Source: Paenibacillus tyrphae
GTDB lineage: Bacteria > Bacillota > Bacilli > Paenibacillales > NBRC-103111
Assembly: GCF_000722545.1 (NCBI RefSeq)
Contig: NZ_JNVM01000005.1
Span: forward strand, 237,583 to 301,582
Reading direction: 5' to 3'
DNA: 64,000 nucleotides
Shown here: one piece after another, positions 16,225 through 22,616 of the stretch
Layout of the letters: every line of letters begins with the position of its first letter
Position numbering within the stretch: the stretch's first letter is position 1
Program-made: the position numbers and the translations under genes
The notes under the pieces: model-generated
Database searches by the model: none
Seen by the model: the letters and a program-made list of their open reading frames with translations, nothing else
What the model was told of the DNA's origin: nothing

Positions 16225-16851
16225 TTATTTTTCGGATTTTGGCTCGTATTTAACGGTTTCCTTTGGTGATTTTTGTAATTTGTCCAGTTTGGAGCGTATA
16301 CGCTTAATCATGGTTAAAGCTTCGGCTCTTGTAAGTGGATCACCTTCCTTGAATCCGTCAAAGGAGTTATCAACTTTCCCTTTTACAAAGCCGTTGTCCA
16401 GAAGATAACGAATAGAATCCTGTTGGTTATAGTTTTTGCCTGTAGCATCTGCAATAATTTTGGCCGCTTGACCCCGGGCTAGGCCAATATCAGAACCCTT
16501 AGGTTGATGGAAAGGAACGATCACATACCATCCGTAACTAAAGGCAAAGTGCATATATGGGTAAGACCACTCCCCAGTATTATTAGGATCATCTAGACTA
16601 AAATCCGAAGGTTTAAATGTCCTGATCAGAAGGGTTATAAATTCCTTTTGTCCAACAACTTTTTCGGGTTTAAAAGTATTATCGGGGTACCCATCCACTA
16701 TTTTTTCCTTAACGGCCCATTGTATGGTATCTATGGCCCAATGATCCTCATTAACATCTTGAAATTTAATTTTTTCCGCATGTACACCGTTATAGCCGCA
16801 AAAAAACACCATTACGCAAAGTGCAGATAATAGAAGCTTGCGTCTAAACAT
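16225..16851 (-). CDS. Secreted S-layer homology (SLH) domain protein
   Basis: 208 residues, AAGGAGG before the ATG. Signal peptide to about VHA-E (residue 26). Residues 30-80 are a clear SLH domain: FQDVNEDHWAIDTIQWAVKEKIVDGYPDNTFKPEKVVGQKEF. A second, weaker SLH-like unit follows (ARGQAAKIIADATG...LLDNGFVKGK), ending PLTRAEALTMIKRI. SLH domains bind pyruvylated secondary cell-wall polymer, so the protein should sit on the cell surface. It has no other domain, so it may be an anchoring or modifying subunit. It overlaps the end of the upstream secreted-protein frame by 8 nt. Confidence 0.85.
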   Translation of the reverse strand: MFRRKLLLSALCVMVFFCGYNGVHAEKIKFQDVNEDHWAIDTIQWAVKEKIVDGYPDNTFKPEKVVGQKEFITLLIRTFKPSDFSLDDPNNTGEWSYPYMHFAFSYGWYVIVPFHQPKGSDIGLARGQAAKIIADATGKNYNQQDSIRYLLDNGFVKGKVDNSFDGFKEGDPLTRAEALTMIKRIRSKLDKLQKSPKETVKYEPKSEK

Positions 16852-17287
16852 AAAACAAATCCTCCTTTAAATGTAAATTAAACTCACTATTTACAATTGA
16901 CGAATATAATTTGAGGAAGTTGCGGTGGCAATAAAAAAGGCCCTCATACTTCGAGGGCCTAGGTACCCTTGTTGTAAGGGTACTTGCGATGGTGGATGGT
17001 TTTTGCTCAGTTAAGGGTAATTTTAAAAACACCCTACCAATTTCAGCATGTTCTGGTGGCTTCTCCATATTCGAATTTTGAATAAACCTTTCCGCTTCTT
17101 TTCCTTCGATTTTGATCCTTTTGAAACCTTCTTCGTAGTTGGTTTCGACCACTTTGTATTGATACGACTCCAAATCGTCATAGCAGCCTTTGGTCGGGTT
17201 GCTCTGCAAGGTGTCCTTTGCAGAAGCGGGTTGGAAGCTCATTGCGAGAACTACGACTAACGAGAGTGTGGCGAAAAGTTTTTTCAT
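16844..17287 (-). CDS. Small secreted protein, frame runs through an internal terminator
   Basis: 147-residue frame. MKKLFATLSLVVVLAMSFQPASA is a clear signal peptide. The mature part (TLQSNPTKGCYDDLESYQYKVVETN...) matches no family I know. From about residue 103 the frame passes through a strong hairpin-plus-T-run (16936-16965, AGGCCCTC/GAGGGCCT then TTTTTT), reading RVPRPSKYEGLFYCHRNF. That tail is probably not original protein; the true end may have been lost by a small indel near 16985, where the sister frame reaches TAG at once. The extended frame overlaps the SLH gene start by 8 nt. Confidence 0.6.
   Translation of the reverse strand: MKKLFATLSLVVVLAMSFQPASAKDTLQSNPTKGCYDDLESYQYKVVETNYEEGFKRIKIEGKEAERFIQNSNMEKPPEHAEIGRVFLKLPLTEQKPSTIASTLTTRVPRPSKYEGLFYCHRNFLKLYSSIVNSEFNLHLKEDLFYV
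16930..16967 (-). terminator. Strong terminator inside the 3' part of the secreted-protein frame
   Basis: On the minus strand AGGCCCTC-GAAGTA-TGAGGGCCT followed by TTTTTATT. A second small stem (GTACCCTT/AAGGGTAC) precedes it. Confidence 0.8.
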
Positions 17288-17413
17288 TCCTATCCATACT
17301 CCTTTTCATTATTTAGGGTAGTCGCGACACCCTAGAAAGAATGTTAACACATATTTCCAAAATTTGTTGGTCCCATTTTCTGTAATTCAATAATAAATGG
17401 TCCTAAGTGATTC

Positions 17414-17724
17414 TGAACAATGGTCGGCCGACGAGTTGTTCTCCTAAAAAATACCACGTATTACCAAGTGTTTGAAATGGGACGAAACTACTTTTTTATG
17501 AGTATTTAGGAGTACTAGATAGCTTGTTGTTTTTGGGATTTAACCAAAATTTCATGAAGAAATATGTCATTATTTGTAGGTTTACGTCTAACTGCGTTGT
17601 TATGCTCTTGTTTTTATCTATTTTCCGGCTATAACCGCATAATCTCCTTCTAAGTTTATATGTTGCTATCAAATAACCACGGATGTAATATTATGGTATT
17701 AATAGAAGGGAGTGCTTGGATTCT
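17414..17724 (+). repeat. Conserved 311-nt upstream region of Rap-like gene 1 (copy of 63079-63390)
   Basis: Begins TGAACAATGGTCGGCCGAC and runs to the start codon. It is collinear and almost equal in length with the region before the Rap-like gene at 63391, with many identical blocks (for example TACCACGTATT, CTACTTTTTTATGAG). Includes the promoter at 17663-17691. The long conserved leader suggests regulation upstream of the gene. Confidence 0.75.
17663..17691 (+). promoter_or_regulatory. Promoter of Rap-like gene 1
   Basis: TTGCTA (17663-17668), 17 nt, TAATAT (17686-17691), conserved as TTGCCA-17-TAATAT at 63329-63357 while the spacer sequence differs. That supports it as the real promoter. 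Confidence 0.7.
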
Positions 17725-18756
17725 ATGACAAGCGTAAGCGGCTTTGGGGCGGAAATGAAAGATCAATTTTATTCTGTGGCAGAGTGTCTTTTCAAAGAGG
17801 AAAAAAGAGCGGAAGCGGTGCCTTTGTATCGTTATGTCATTGAACGGGAAACGGATCATAACGATCCGACTTTCCTTCTGTGCCACTTTCGGTTGTTTCA
17901 ATGCCTCGTTGGAAATAGTTCGGATGGAAATAAGGAAGCTTTAGGACGGTTTGAGTCGTTTTACAGCTTCTTACCAAAAGATATTCGGCTTGATGCTCTG
18001 CTGCTGATGGCTAATGTATATTACACGCTTGGCAATTGGATAAAGGTAGATCGTTATGGAGATGAACTCCATGCTTTGGCCCAGGATGTATACGATAAAT
18101 TAAATAATGAAAGAAATGTAAAAAAACTACAAACCGAAAGGCGTTTAGTGGTATACTACGGTCAGGGGCTGCTATTGAAAGGGATTGCCCTAACTATGCA
18201 GGGGAGACATGAGGAAGCAAAAGAATATGTCGCAAAGTACTCTGATCTTACGTGGTTCCAGCCTCTTGATGAAATCGGAAGGAGGGAGGTTGAGAAGTTT
18301 CGGCTTTGGGGCAGAGGTAATATGATGACCCTTGAATTACGTACAGGAAATCCAAATGTGCTCCCTGAGTTTTCGAAATATCTGGAGGAAAACCCGGGAA
18401 TCCTTTTACAAGGGATGTTGGCTGCAATCGAAGCGGCAAACCAGTTTCATTTTTCTGTTGATGAACTTTTGGAGAAATTCTGTGAAAAGCTCCCGCCTAT
18501 AAACTCCGATGTTACCTACATCAACGGAACTCAATTATTTCATTTTTGGTACGAAAAAGCGTTATACAGTTTCAAACAAAATCGAATTGTTATTGGGATC
18601 GATGAATTGTTATATGCCCTTTATTTATCTCATAAAATGAAGTATTATGCTGGTTTTGAGAAGAGCGTTTGTTTGTATCGGGAACATAGCGATTATGCGA
18701 CAGAGCAGCAAAAATGGAACTACAAACATATCGTTGAAGGAGTGTTTGACTCGTGA
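17725..18756 (+). CDS. TPR-repeat regulator, Rap/RRNPP-like, paired with a Phr-like peptide
   Basis: 343 residues from ATG 17725, the position conserved in the copy at 63391; an in-frame TTG at 17716 is also possible. It is all-helical with TPR-like pairs throughout (FYSVAECLFKEEKRAEAVPLY, LLLMANVYYTLGNWIKVDRYGDEL, GIALTMQGRHEEAKEYVAKY). There is no helix-turn-helix, so it resembles Rap phosphatases or AimR/NprR-type receptors without a DNA-binding domain. The decisive context is the 4-nt overlap with a 41-codon gene encoding a secreted peptide precursor. It probably senses that peptide inside the cell. Family assignment is by architecture, not by a recognised signature. Confidence 0.7.
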   Translation: MTSVSGFGAEMKDQFYSVAECLFKEEKRAEAVPLYRYVIERETDHNDPTFLLCHFRLFQCLVGNSSDGNKEALGRFESFYSFLPKDIRLDALLLMANVYYTLGNWIKVDRYGDELHALAQDVYDKLNNERNVKKLQTERRLVVYYGQGLLLKGIALTMQGRHEEAKEYVAKYSDLTWFQPLDEIGRREVEKFRLWGRGNMMTLELRTGNPNVLPEFSKYLEENPGILLQGMLAAIEAANQFHFSVDELLEKFCEKLPPINSDVTYINGTQLFHFWYEKALYSFKQNRIVIGIDELLYALYLSHKMKYYAGFEKSVCLYREHSDYATEQQKWNYKHIVEGVFDS

Positions 18757-18878
18757 AAAAAGCAATCTTATCTTTAATGATGATGGGGTTGGTGTTTTTA
18801 GGCGGCATATCCATTGTGGTACCTCAACAACCGCAATCAGAGATAACAGCATTTGACCATATTGGAGTAGGTGGCTAA
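18753..18878 (+). CDS. Phr-like secreted signal peptide precursor (41 aa)
   Basis: GTG start at 18753 overlapping the stop of the Rap-like gene (GTGA). The N-terminus VKKAILSLMMMGLVFLGGISIV is a signal sequence; the remainder PQQPQSEITAFDHIGVGG is a short polar export region with a C-terminal candidate signal. The second peptide gene at 46134 ends TAYVDVGVGE, sharing TA-[FY]-x-x-[IV]-GVG. Phr-type peptides are exported, cleaved and re-imported by oligopeptide permease. A terminator follows the gene. Too short for routine gene callers, but supported by overlap, pattern and a paralogue. Confidence 0.72.
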   Translation: MKKAILSLMMMGLVFLGGISIVVPQQPQSEITAFDHIGVGG

Positions 18879-18904
18879 CGACAGGTGAAAAATCAATGGT
18901 TAAA

Positions 18905-18945
18905 AAAGTCCCGGGCAGCGAATTGGTCAGGGACTCTTTAGTTTA
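18905..18945 (+). terminator. Terminator after the Rap-Phr-like pair
   Basis: AAAGTCCC and GGGACTCTT form a stem around a 17-nt loop, followed by TTAGTTT. Confidence 0.65.
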
Positions 18946-19017
18946 ACTCAGTCACGGCCTGTGGAGAAAGGGACTTGCGAAAAAGAACTGTAGCCTAATT
19001 GACAGGAGAACTAATAA

Positions 19018-19593
19018 ATGACGGATCATGCATTGTTCAGAAAAGATTTTGTTATGATCACCGGCGGACCCGGTGCGGGTAAAACTACCCTGCTGAATGA
19101 ACTACGGAGAAGCGGCTATCCATACGTTTCGGAAGTGGCTAGAGAAATCATTCAAGTGGAGATGTCTTCCGACGGGGATGCCTTGCCTTGGAAAAATGCA
19201 ATCAAATATCGCGATCTCATGCTGGATAGATCGATCGAAAGCTATTATACAGCATTGTCCAATCGATGGGGGCACACGATGTTTTTTGACAGAGGCATCC
19301 CTGATACGTTGGCATACTCTAGTTTAATCCATGCTCCCATTTCAGAGAGGCTTGAATCCGCAGTTCAGAAGTACAGATACAACAAGCAAGTGTTTATTTT
19401 GCCGCCTTGGAAAGAAATCTACCAAACGGACAGCGAAAGAGTACAGGACTTTGAAGAGGCGCTGGCCACGTATCATATGCTCTTTGAAACGTACAAGCAA
19501 TTGGATTATGAATTGATTGTCGTACCCAAATTATCGGTTGACCAGAGAGCGGCGTTTGTTCTCGGCCATGTAGGGCAGACTCCAATCGACTGA
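19018..19593 (+). CDS. AAA_28-type predicted ATPase/kinase
   Basis: 191 residues, CAGGAG before the ATG. Walker A is GGPGAGKTT at residues 16-24, followed by LRRSGYPYVSEVAREII. FFDRGIPDT (about 91-99) fits the Walker B/DRG region of nucleoside-kinase-like P-loop proteins of the AAA_28 family, and LPPWKEIYQTDSERVQDF is the conserved lid region ('pPW...Y..D..R...'). Cytoplasmic, probably a small-molecule or protein kinase-like ATPase; the substrate is unknown. Stands alone between a terminator and a convergent operon. Confidence 0.82.
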   Translation: MTDHALFRKDFVMITGGPGAGKTTLLNELRRSGYPYVSEVAREIIQVEMSSDGDALPWKNAIKYRDLMLDRSIESYYTALSNRWGHTMFFDRGIPDTLAYSSLIHAPISERLESAVQKYRYNKQVFILPPWKEIYQTDSERVQDFEEALATYHMLFETYKQLDYELIVVPKLSVDQRAAFVLGHVGQTPID

Positions 19594-19671
19594 GCAACTT
19601 CTTCGCAATCGTGATTCCGGTGCCAGCCGGATGAATCTCGAACGCACAAAAGTCCTCCTCACCCCCGGCAT

Positions 19672-20097
19672 TCACCCTCCCATTCGGAGCGCCAATATAA
19701 AAGAAAGACAAAGCCACAAGCATAGAGGCGTAAACAAATAACTATCCATGGTGGCGAAGCGCGTTCCTCGTAACCGTTTTGTTAAGCCCACGTACCGGAA
19801 GTCGCCGATGGCTCGCAGTCCGAATACGATCGCGCATACCCAGCAGCCCCAAGTAACGACAAAAAAGCCAGAAAACGCTTTAATGAGTCCCGCTTCCATC
19901 AATAGCAGCACGGATGCCGCAATCAACAGAAAAGCGACGGCAAGTGTCCCGGCCTTACCCGGGACGAAAGCGGGCTTCTGTGCTTTGGTTTCCGGTATCA
20001 CGACGCCCGAACCCCAGGTGCCGCCGAAGGCCCAATAAACGTGGAGACCGCTGATGCTGATAAGCAGCAGGGTGGAGATAACGATGATGGCTATCAT
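19672..20097 (-). CDS. DUF3995 membrane protein
   Basis: 141 residues from ATG 20097, whose ATGA overlaps the stop of the TetR gene; GGAGGAG lies within the TetR end. Four hydrophobic segments are visible: IAIIVISTLLLISISGLHVYW, AVAFLLIAASVLLLMEAG, FFVVTWGCWVCAIVFGLRAIG, and a last LCLWLCLSFILAL. The first helix with HVYWAFGGTWG and the conserved RAIGDFRYVGL mark DUF3995. Function unknown; being coupled to a TetR repressor, it is probably part of a stress-inducible pair. Confidence 0.85.
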   Translation of the reverse strand: MIAIIVISTLLLISISGLHVYWAFGGTWGSGVVIPETKAQKPAFVPGKAGTLAVAFLLIAASVLLLMEAGLIKAFSGFFVVTWGCWVCAIVFGLRAIGDFRYVGLTKRLRGTRFATMDSYLFTPLCLWLCLSFILALRMGG

Positions 20098-20699
20098 TGT
20101 TTTACAACTCCTCCCAGACAGATGCCTTCCCACACGATATCGAAATGTCGCTGGAATAGCGTCTCGATTTGTATCGCATCGGTGCCTGCCGAAAGCCAGA
20201 TCATTAGTGAGTTGAAATAAACGCCGGTCAACACCGCCGCGATATCTCCACTGACCGCTTGCGTTGTGAGCTGTCCTTTGTTTTTTGCATCATCAAGTAG
20301 TGCAGCGAGTGCCTGCCTGTACCTTTCTATGATTCTCATCTCGGCATTGATGAACATGTCGGCGCGCATCATTTCCGACACGACCAGTCTGACCATGTCC
20401 GGTTGTTCGGCGTATTGATGAAACAAGTTGTTAAAGAGGTGCAGCAGTTGTTGCTTCAGATCCGGCATGTTTTTATTGTTTTGGATGGTTTCATGGACGG
20501 ATTCGAGTTGGGATACGGCTAGATGAAGCAGTACGGCTTCTTTCTTCGGAAAGTAATTATAGAACGTTCCTTTTGCAATCCCGCAGGCTTGCGTAATTTC
20601 CTCGACCGTAACGTTATCGAAGCCTTTTTCTTTGAACAGCTTTATGGCATGTGCGAAAATGCGTTCTTTCAGTTCTTGTTTTCGGGATGCTCTAAGCAT
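20094..20699 (-). CDS. TetR/AcrR-family transcriptional repressor
   Basis: 201 residues from ATG 20699 (MLRASRKQELKERIFAHAIKLF). A longer frame from 20741 would begin inside the operator palindrome, so the shorter start is preferred. The helix-turn-helix is VTVEEITQACGIAKGTFYNYFPKKEAVL, textbook TetR; the rest is the ligand-binding helical domain. Expected to bind the TGAC-rich palindrome at 20727-20760 in its own promoter and to control itself and the DUF3995 gene. Confidence 0.9.
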   Translation of the reverse strand: MLRASRKQELKERIFAHAIKLFKEKGFDNVTVEEITQACGIAKGTFYNYFPKKEAVLLHLAVSQLESVHETIQNNKNMPDLKQQLLHLFNNLFHQYAEQPDMVRLVVSEMMRADMFINAEMRIIERYRQALAALLDDAKNKGQLTTQAVSGDIAAVLTGVYFNSLMIWLSAGTDAIQIETLFQRHFDIVWEGICLGGVVKQ

Positions 20700-20726
20700 T
20701 GGGGAGGTCACCGCCTTTTGAAAAAT

Positions 20727-20760
20727 AATGACTAAAGTCATAAAATGACTTTGGTCATTA
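20727..20760. promoter_or_regulatory. TetR operator palindrome
   Basis: AATGACTAAAGTCAT then AAA then ATGACTTTGGTCATT: two imperfect palindromes that also pair with each other, just upstream of the TetR gene start. Confidence 0.75.
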
Positions 20761-20794
20761 TTTTACTCTTATTTCTGGTATTGTTCAAGTATCC

Positions 20795-20884
20795 AAAAAG
20801 ATGTGAATTATTTTGGAGGTTTGTGGTAAGGTGAAAGTGCGAGGCGTTTTTGTAATGATTGCCCATTGGAAAGCGACTGGTCTG
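20795..20884 (+). repeat. 90-nt block repeated upstream of arrays 3 and 4 (copy A)
   Basis: Contains GAATTATTTTGGAGGTTTGTGG and GTAATGATTG; matches 27840-27933 with scattered differences. Found only before the two arrays that use the GTTTAGAAC repeat variant. Confidence 0.75.
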
Positions 20885-20975
20885 TTTTTTTGAATATTAG
20901 TAGATGTTAGGGAAAACATTGGGTCTGGGTACTGAAGAAGTGCCGAAAATGGGTTAAACCCAGGTGACCATGGGG

Positions 20976-21160
20976 TTGGAAAAAGGTGGACAAAGGCTTA
21001 TAATTTAACTGTGCTGTTTTGTCGTCGATCCCCAATGCTGCAAAAAAGCCGGGGGATCGACGACAAGGATAGCTGCGCGGCAAAAGGATTACGGTGTTTG
21101 CTGTGTTCGATACGTAATTCTGGAATATGTAGAAATGGTTTATTGGCGGGATTTTGATGG
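20976..21160 (+). promoter_or_regulatory. Leader of CRISPR array 3
   Basis: TTGGAA 20976-20981, 17 nt, TATAAT 20999-21004; stem-loop 21021-21064 with a perfect 13-bp arm (GTCGTCGATCCCC/GGGGATCGACGAC); 96 nt to the first repeat. Traces of the cas2 3' end (CATGGGGTTGG) precede it. Confidence 0.9.
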
Positions 21161-21716
21161 GTTTAGAACGTACCTATGAGGAATTGAAACGCCGGAGCCA
21201 GCTTGGAGATATCTAAATCGATATCCGTTTAGAACGTACCTATGAGGAATTGAAACTAAGTCTGATCGCCAAAGTAATAGTATTTGTGGACTTGGTTTAG
21301 AACGTACCTATGAGGAATTGAAACCTCTTCCTATTGAATCCAATGTGAAGTCTCTAAAAATCGTTTAGAACGTACCTATGAGGAATCGAAACACACTATC
21401 CATATCACCCTTCACTAACTTTTCGTTCAACGTTTAGAACGTACCTATGAGGAATTGAAACCCAACAGCAATGACTTTAACTATACCGCTCATTTTAGTT
21501 TAGAACGTACCTATGAGGAATTGAAACAAGTCGAGGGGGCATGTTTAACGCCGGGGTAACGGGATCGTTTAGAACGTACCTATAAGGAATTGAAACCTGA
21601 GTGTATGGCCCTTATAAACTAGTTTGTAATTACTCGTTTAGACCTTACCTATAAGGAATTGAACGCTCGATAGCAATTTTCGTATCTGAGAATCCTTCCC
21701 TGTTTTGACCGTACCT
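21161..21716 (+). CRISPR. CRISPR array 3 (8 repeats plus a repeat stub; GTTTAGAAC variant)
   Basis: Repeats start at 21161, 21227, 21295, 21363, 21432, 21498, 21567 and 21636, with a stub at 21702 (GTTTTGACCGTACCT). Consensus begins GTTTAGAACGTACC instead of GTTTTGAAC. Decay increases away from the leader: the 21567 unit has TATAAGG, and 21636 has GACCTT and lacks part of its end. Confidence 0.95.
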
Positions 21717-21722
21717 CCGGCG

Positions 21723-21848
21723 CGTTTGGAAGAATATTTAACGAAGTACCTTGAGGATTTAGCGGTTAGAAAAGTCATGCGAGACGCAAAAATAAACTAC
21801 TCGCTCGAATGTTCGGTCAGCTATTTCAGGAGTCTCTGTGTTTTCTAG
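21723..21848 (+). pseudogene. Orphan 41-codon coding tail, gene unknown
   Basis: An open frame with no start reads RLEEYLTKYLEDLAVRKVM and continues to SYFRSLCVF-stop. It has the look of a genuine C-terminal helix pair but begins abruptly at the decayed end of array 3. Probably the remains of a gene cut by the array. I cannot name the family. Confidence 0.35.
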
Positions 21849-22131
21849 TTTTCTGGAAATCAAGTGAACAAAAGGAGAAAGCGTCTTTCGAATAAACCAT
21901 GCGGAGATCCTAAGATGCAACCAGTCCGATAATGTGAGTTAACCTGTACACATAGCATGTATTGCCGCCAATTGGCGGCTTTTTTACTGCTAGAGTCCTG
22001 GCATATGCGGAAGCGAAACCGGGACATACGTACTAGATCTGATAGAATAGTTAGTTGTCTGTTCGTATTTTTACAAAAAAAGGGGAACGAAAGGAGACTG
22101 CATGATATAATGACACTATTCATATCATCAT
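21849..22131. other. Non-coding stretch with one hairpin terminator
   Basis: No credible gene. GCCGCCAATTGGCGGC followed by TTTTTT at 21964-21986 is a perfect plus-strand terminator with no gene directly before it, possibly ending transcription of array 3. Confidence 0.6.
21964..21986 (+). terminator. Rho-independent terminator downstream of array 3
   Basis: GCCGCC-AATT-GGCGGC followed by TTTTTT. Confidence 0.8.
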
Positions 22132-22179
22132 TTGTTGCCCTCGATGGGTGACAAAGTTTTGCTGACAGGAGGCGAAGGG

Positions 22180-22599
22180 GTGCAGATCTATTTCAGAGTC
22201 AAAGCGGCTGGCAAAAGGCGTCCGGTGCTGGAGCTCATTGAGGCGTCGCTGCCTGACGATGTGCAGTGTCTGGGGGATGCGATTCGGGCGATTGTAACGG
22301 AGCAAGTGCAGCGTTTTAACGCGCGCAGCATCGAGCAATCTATTTTTCCTTACTTAAGTCCCGGGCAGTTGGAGGAGCAAGCTGAAGCCGGCAAGGTAGG
22401 CTTCCAGGCGGCTTATGACGACCGGAAGGCAAATGCTGCGGCTGCGGTCGAGACGGCTTTGCAGGCGTTTGAGGACGGCATTTACAAAGTGCTGATCAAT
22501 GATACAGTTGTGGAAGATCTGCAGACGTCGTTGACGATTGCGCCCGGATCGGTTTTTACCTTTATACGACTGACCCTGCTATCGGGTATGATGCGCTAA
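22180..22599 (+). CDS. Hypothetical protein co-operonic with the DUF4132 gene
   Basis: 139 residues from GTG 22180, chosen because AGGAGG ends eight nt upstream; the frame extends further up to 22132 without a site. The sequence QIYFRVKAAGKRRPVLELIEASLPDDV looks like a small alpha/beta domain, followed by a helical middle (EEQAEAGKVGFQAAYDDRKANAAAAVETALQAFEDGIYKVLIND). The pattern 'kalqaFeDGlykVfind' recurs in small proteins encoded beside DUF4132 genes, but I cannot name a function. It ends 17 nt before the next gene and is surely in the same transcript. Confidence 0.75.
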   Translation: MQIYFRVKAAGKRRPVLELIEASLPDDVQCLGDAIRAIVTEQVQRFNARSIEQSIFPYLSPGQLEEQAEAGKVGFQAAYDDRKANAAAAVETALQAFEDGIYKVLINDTVVEDLQTSLTIAPGSVFTFIRLTLLSGMMR

Positions 22600-22616
22600 T
22601 AGGAGAGGAGTTTGAC

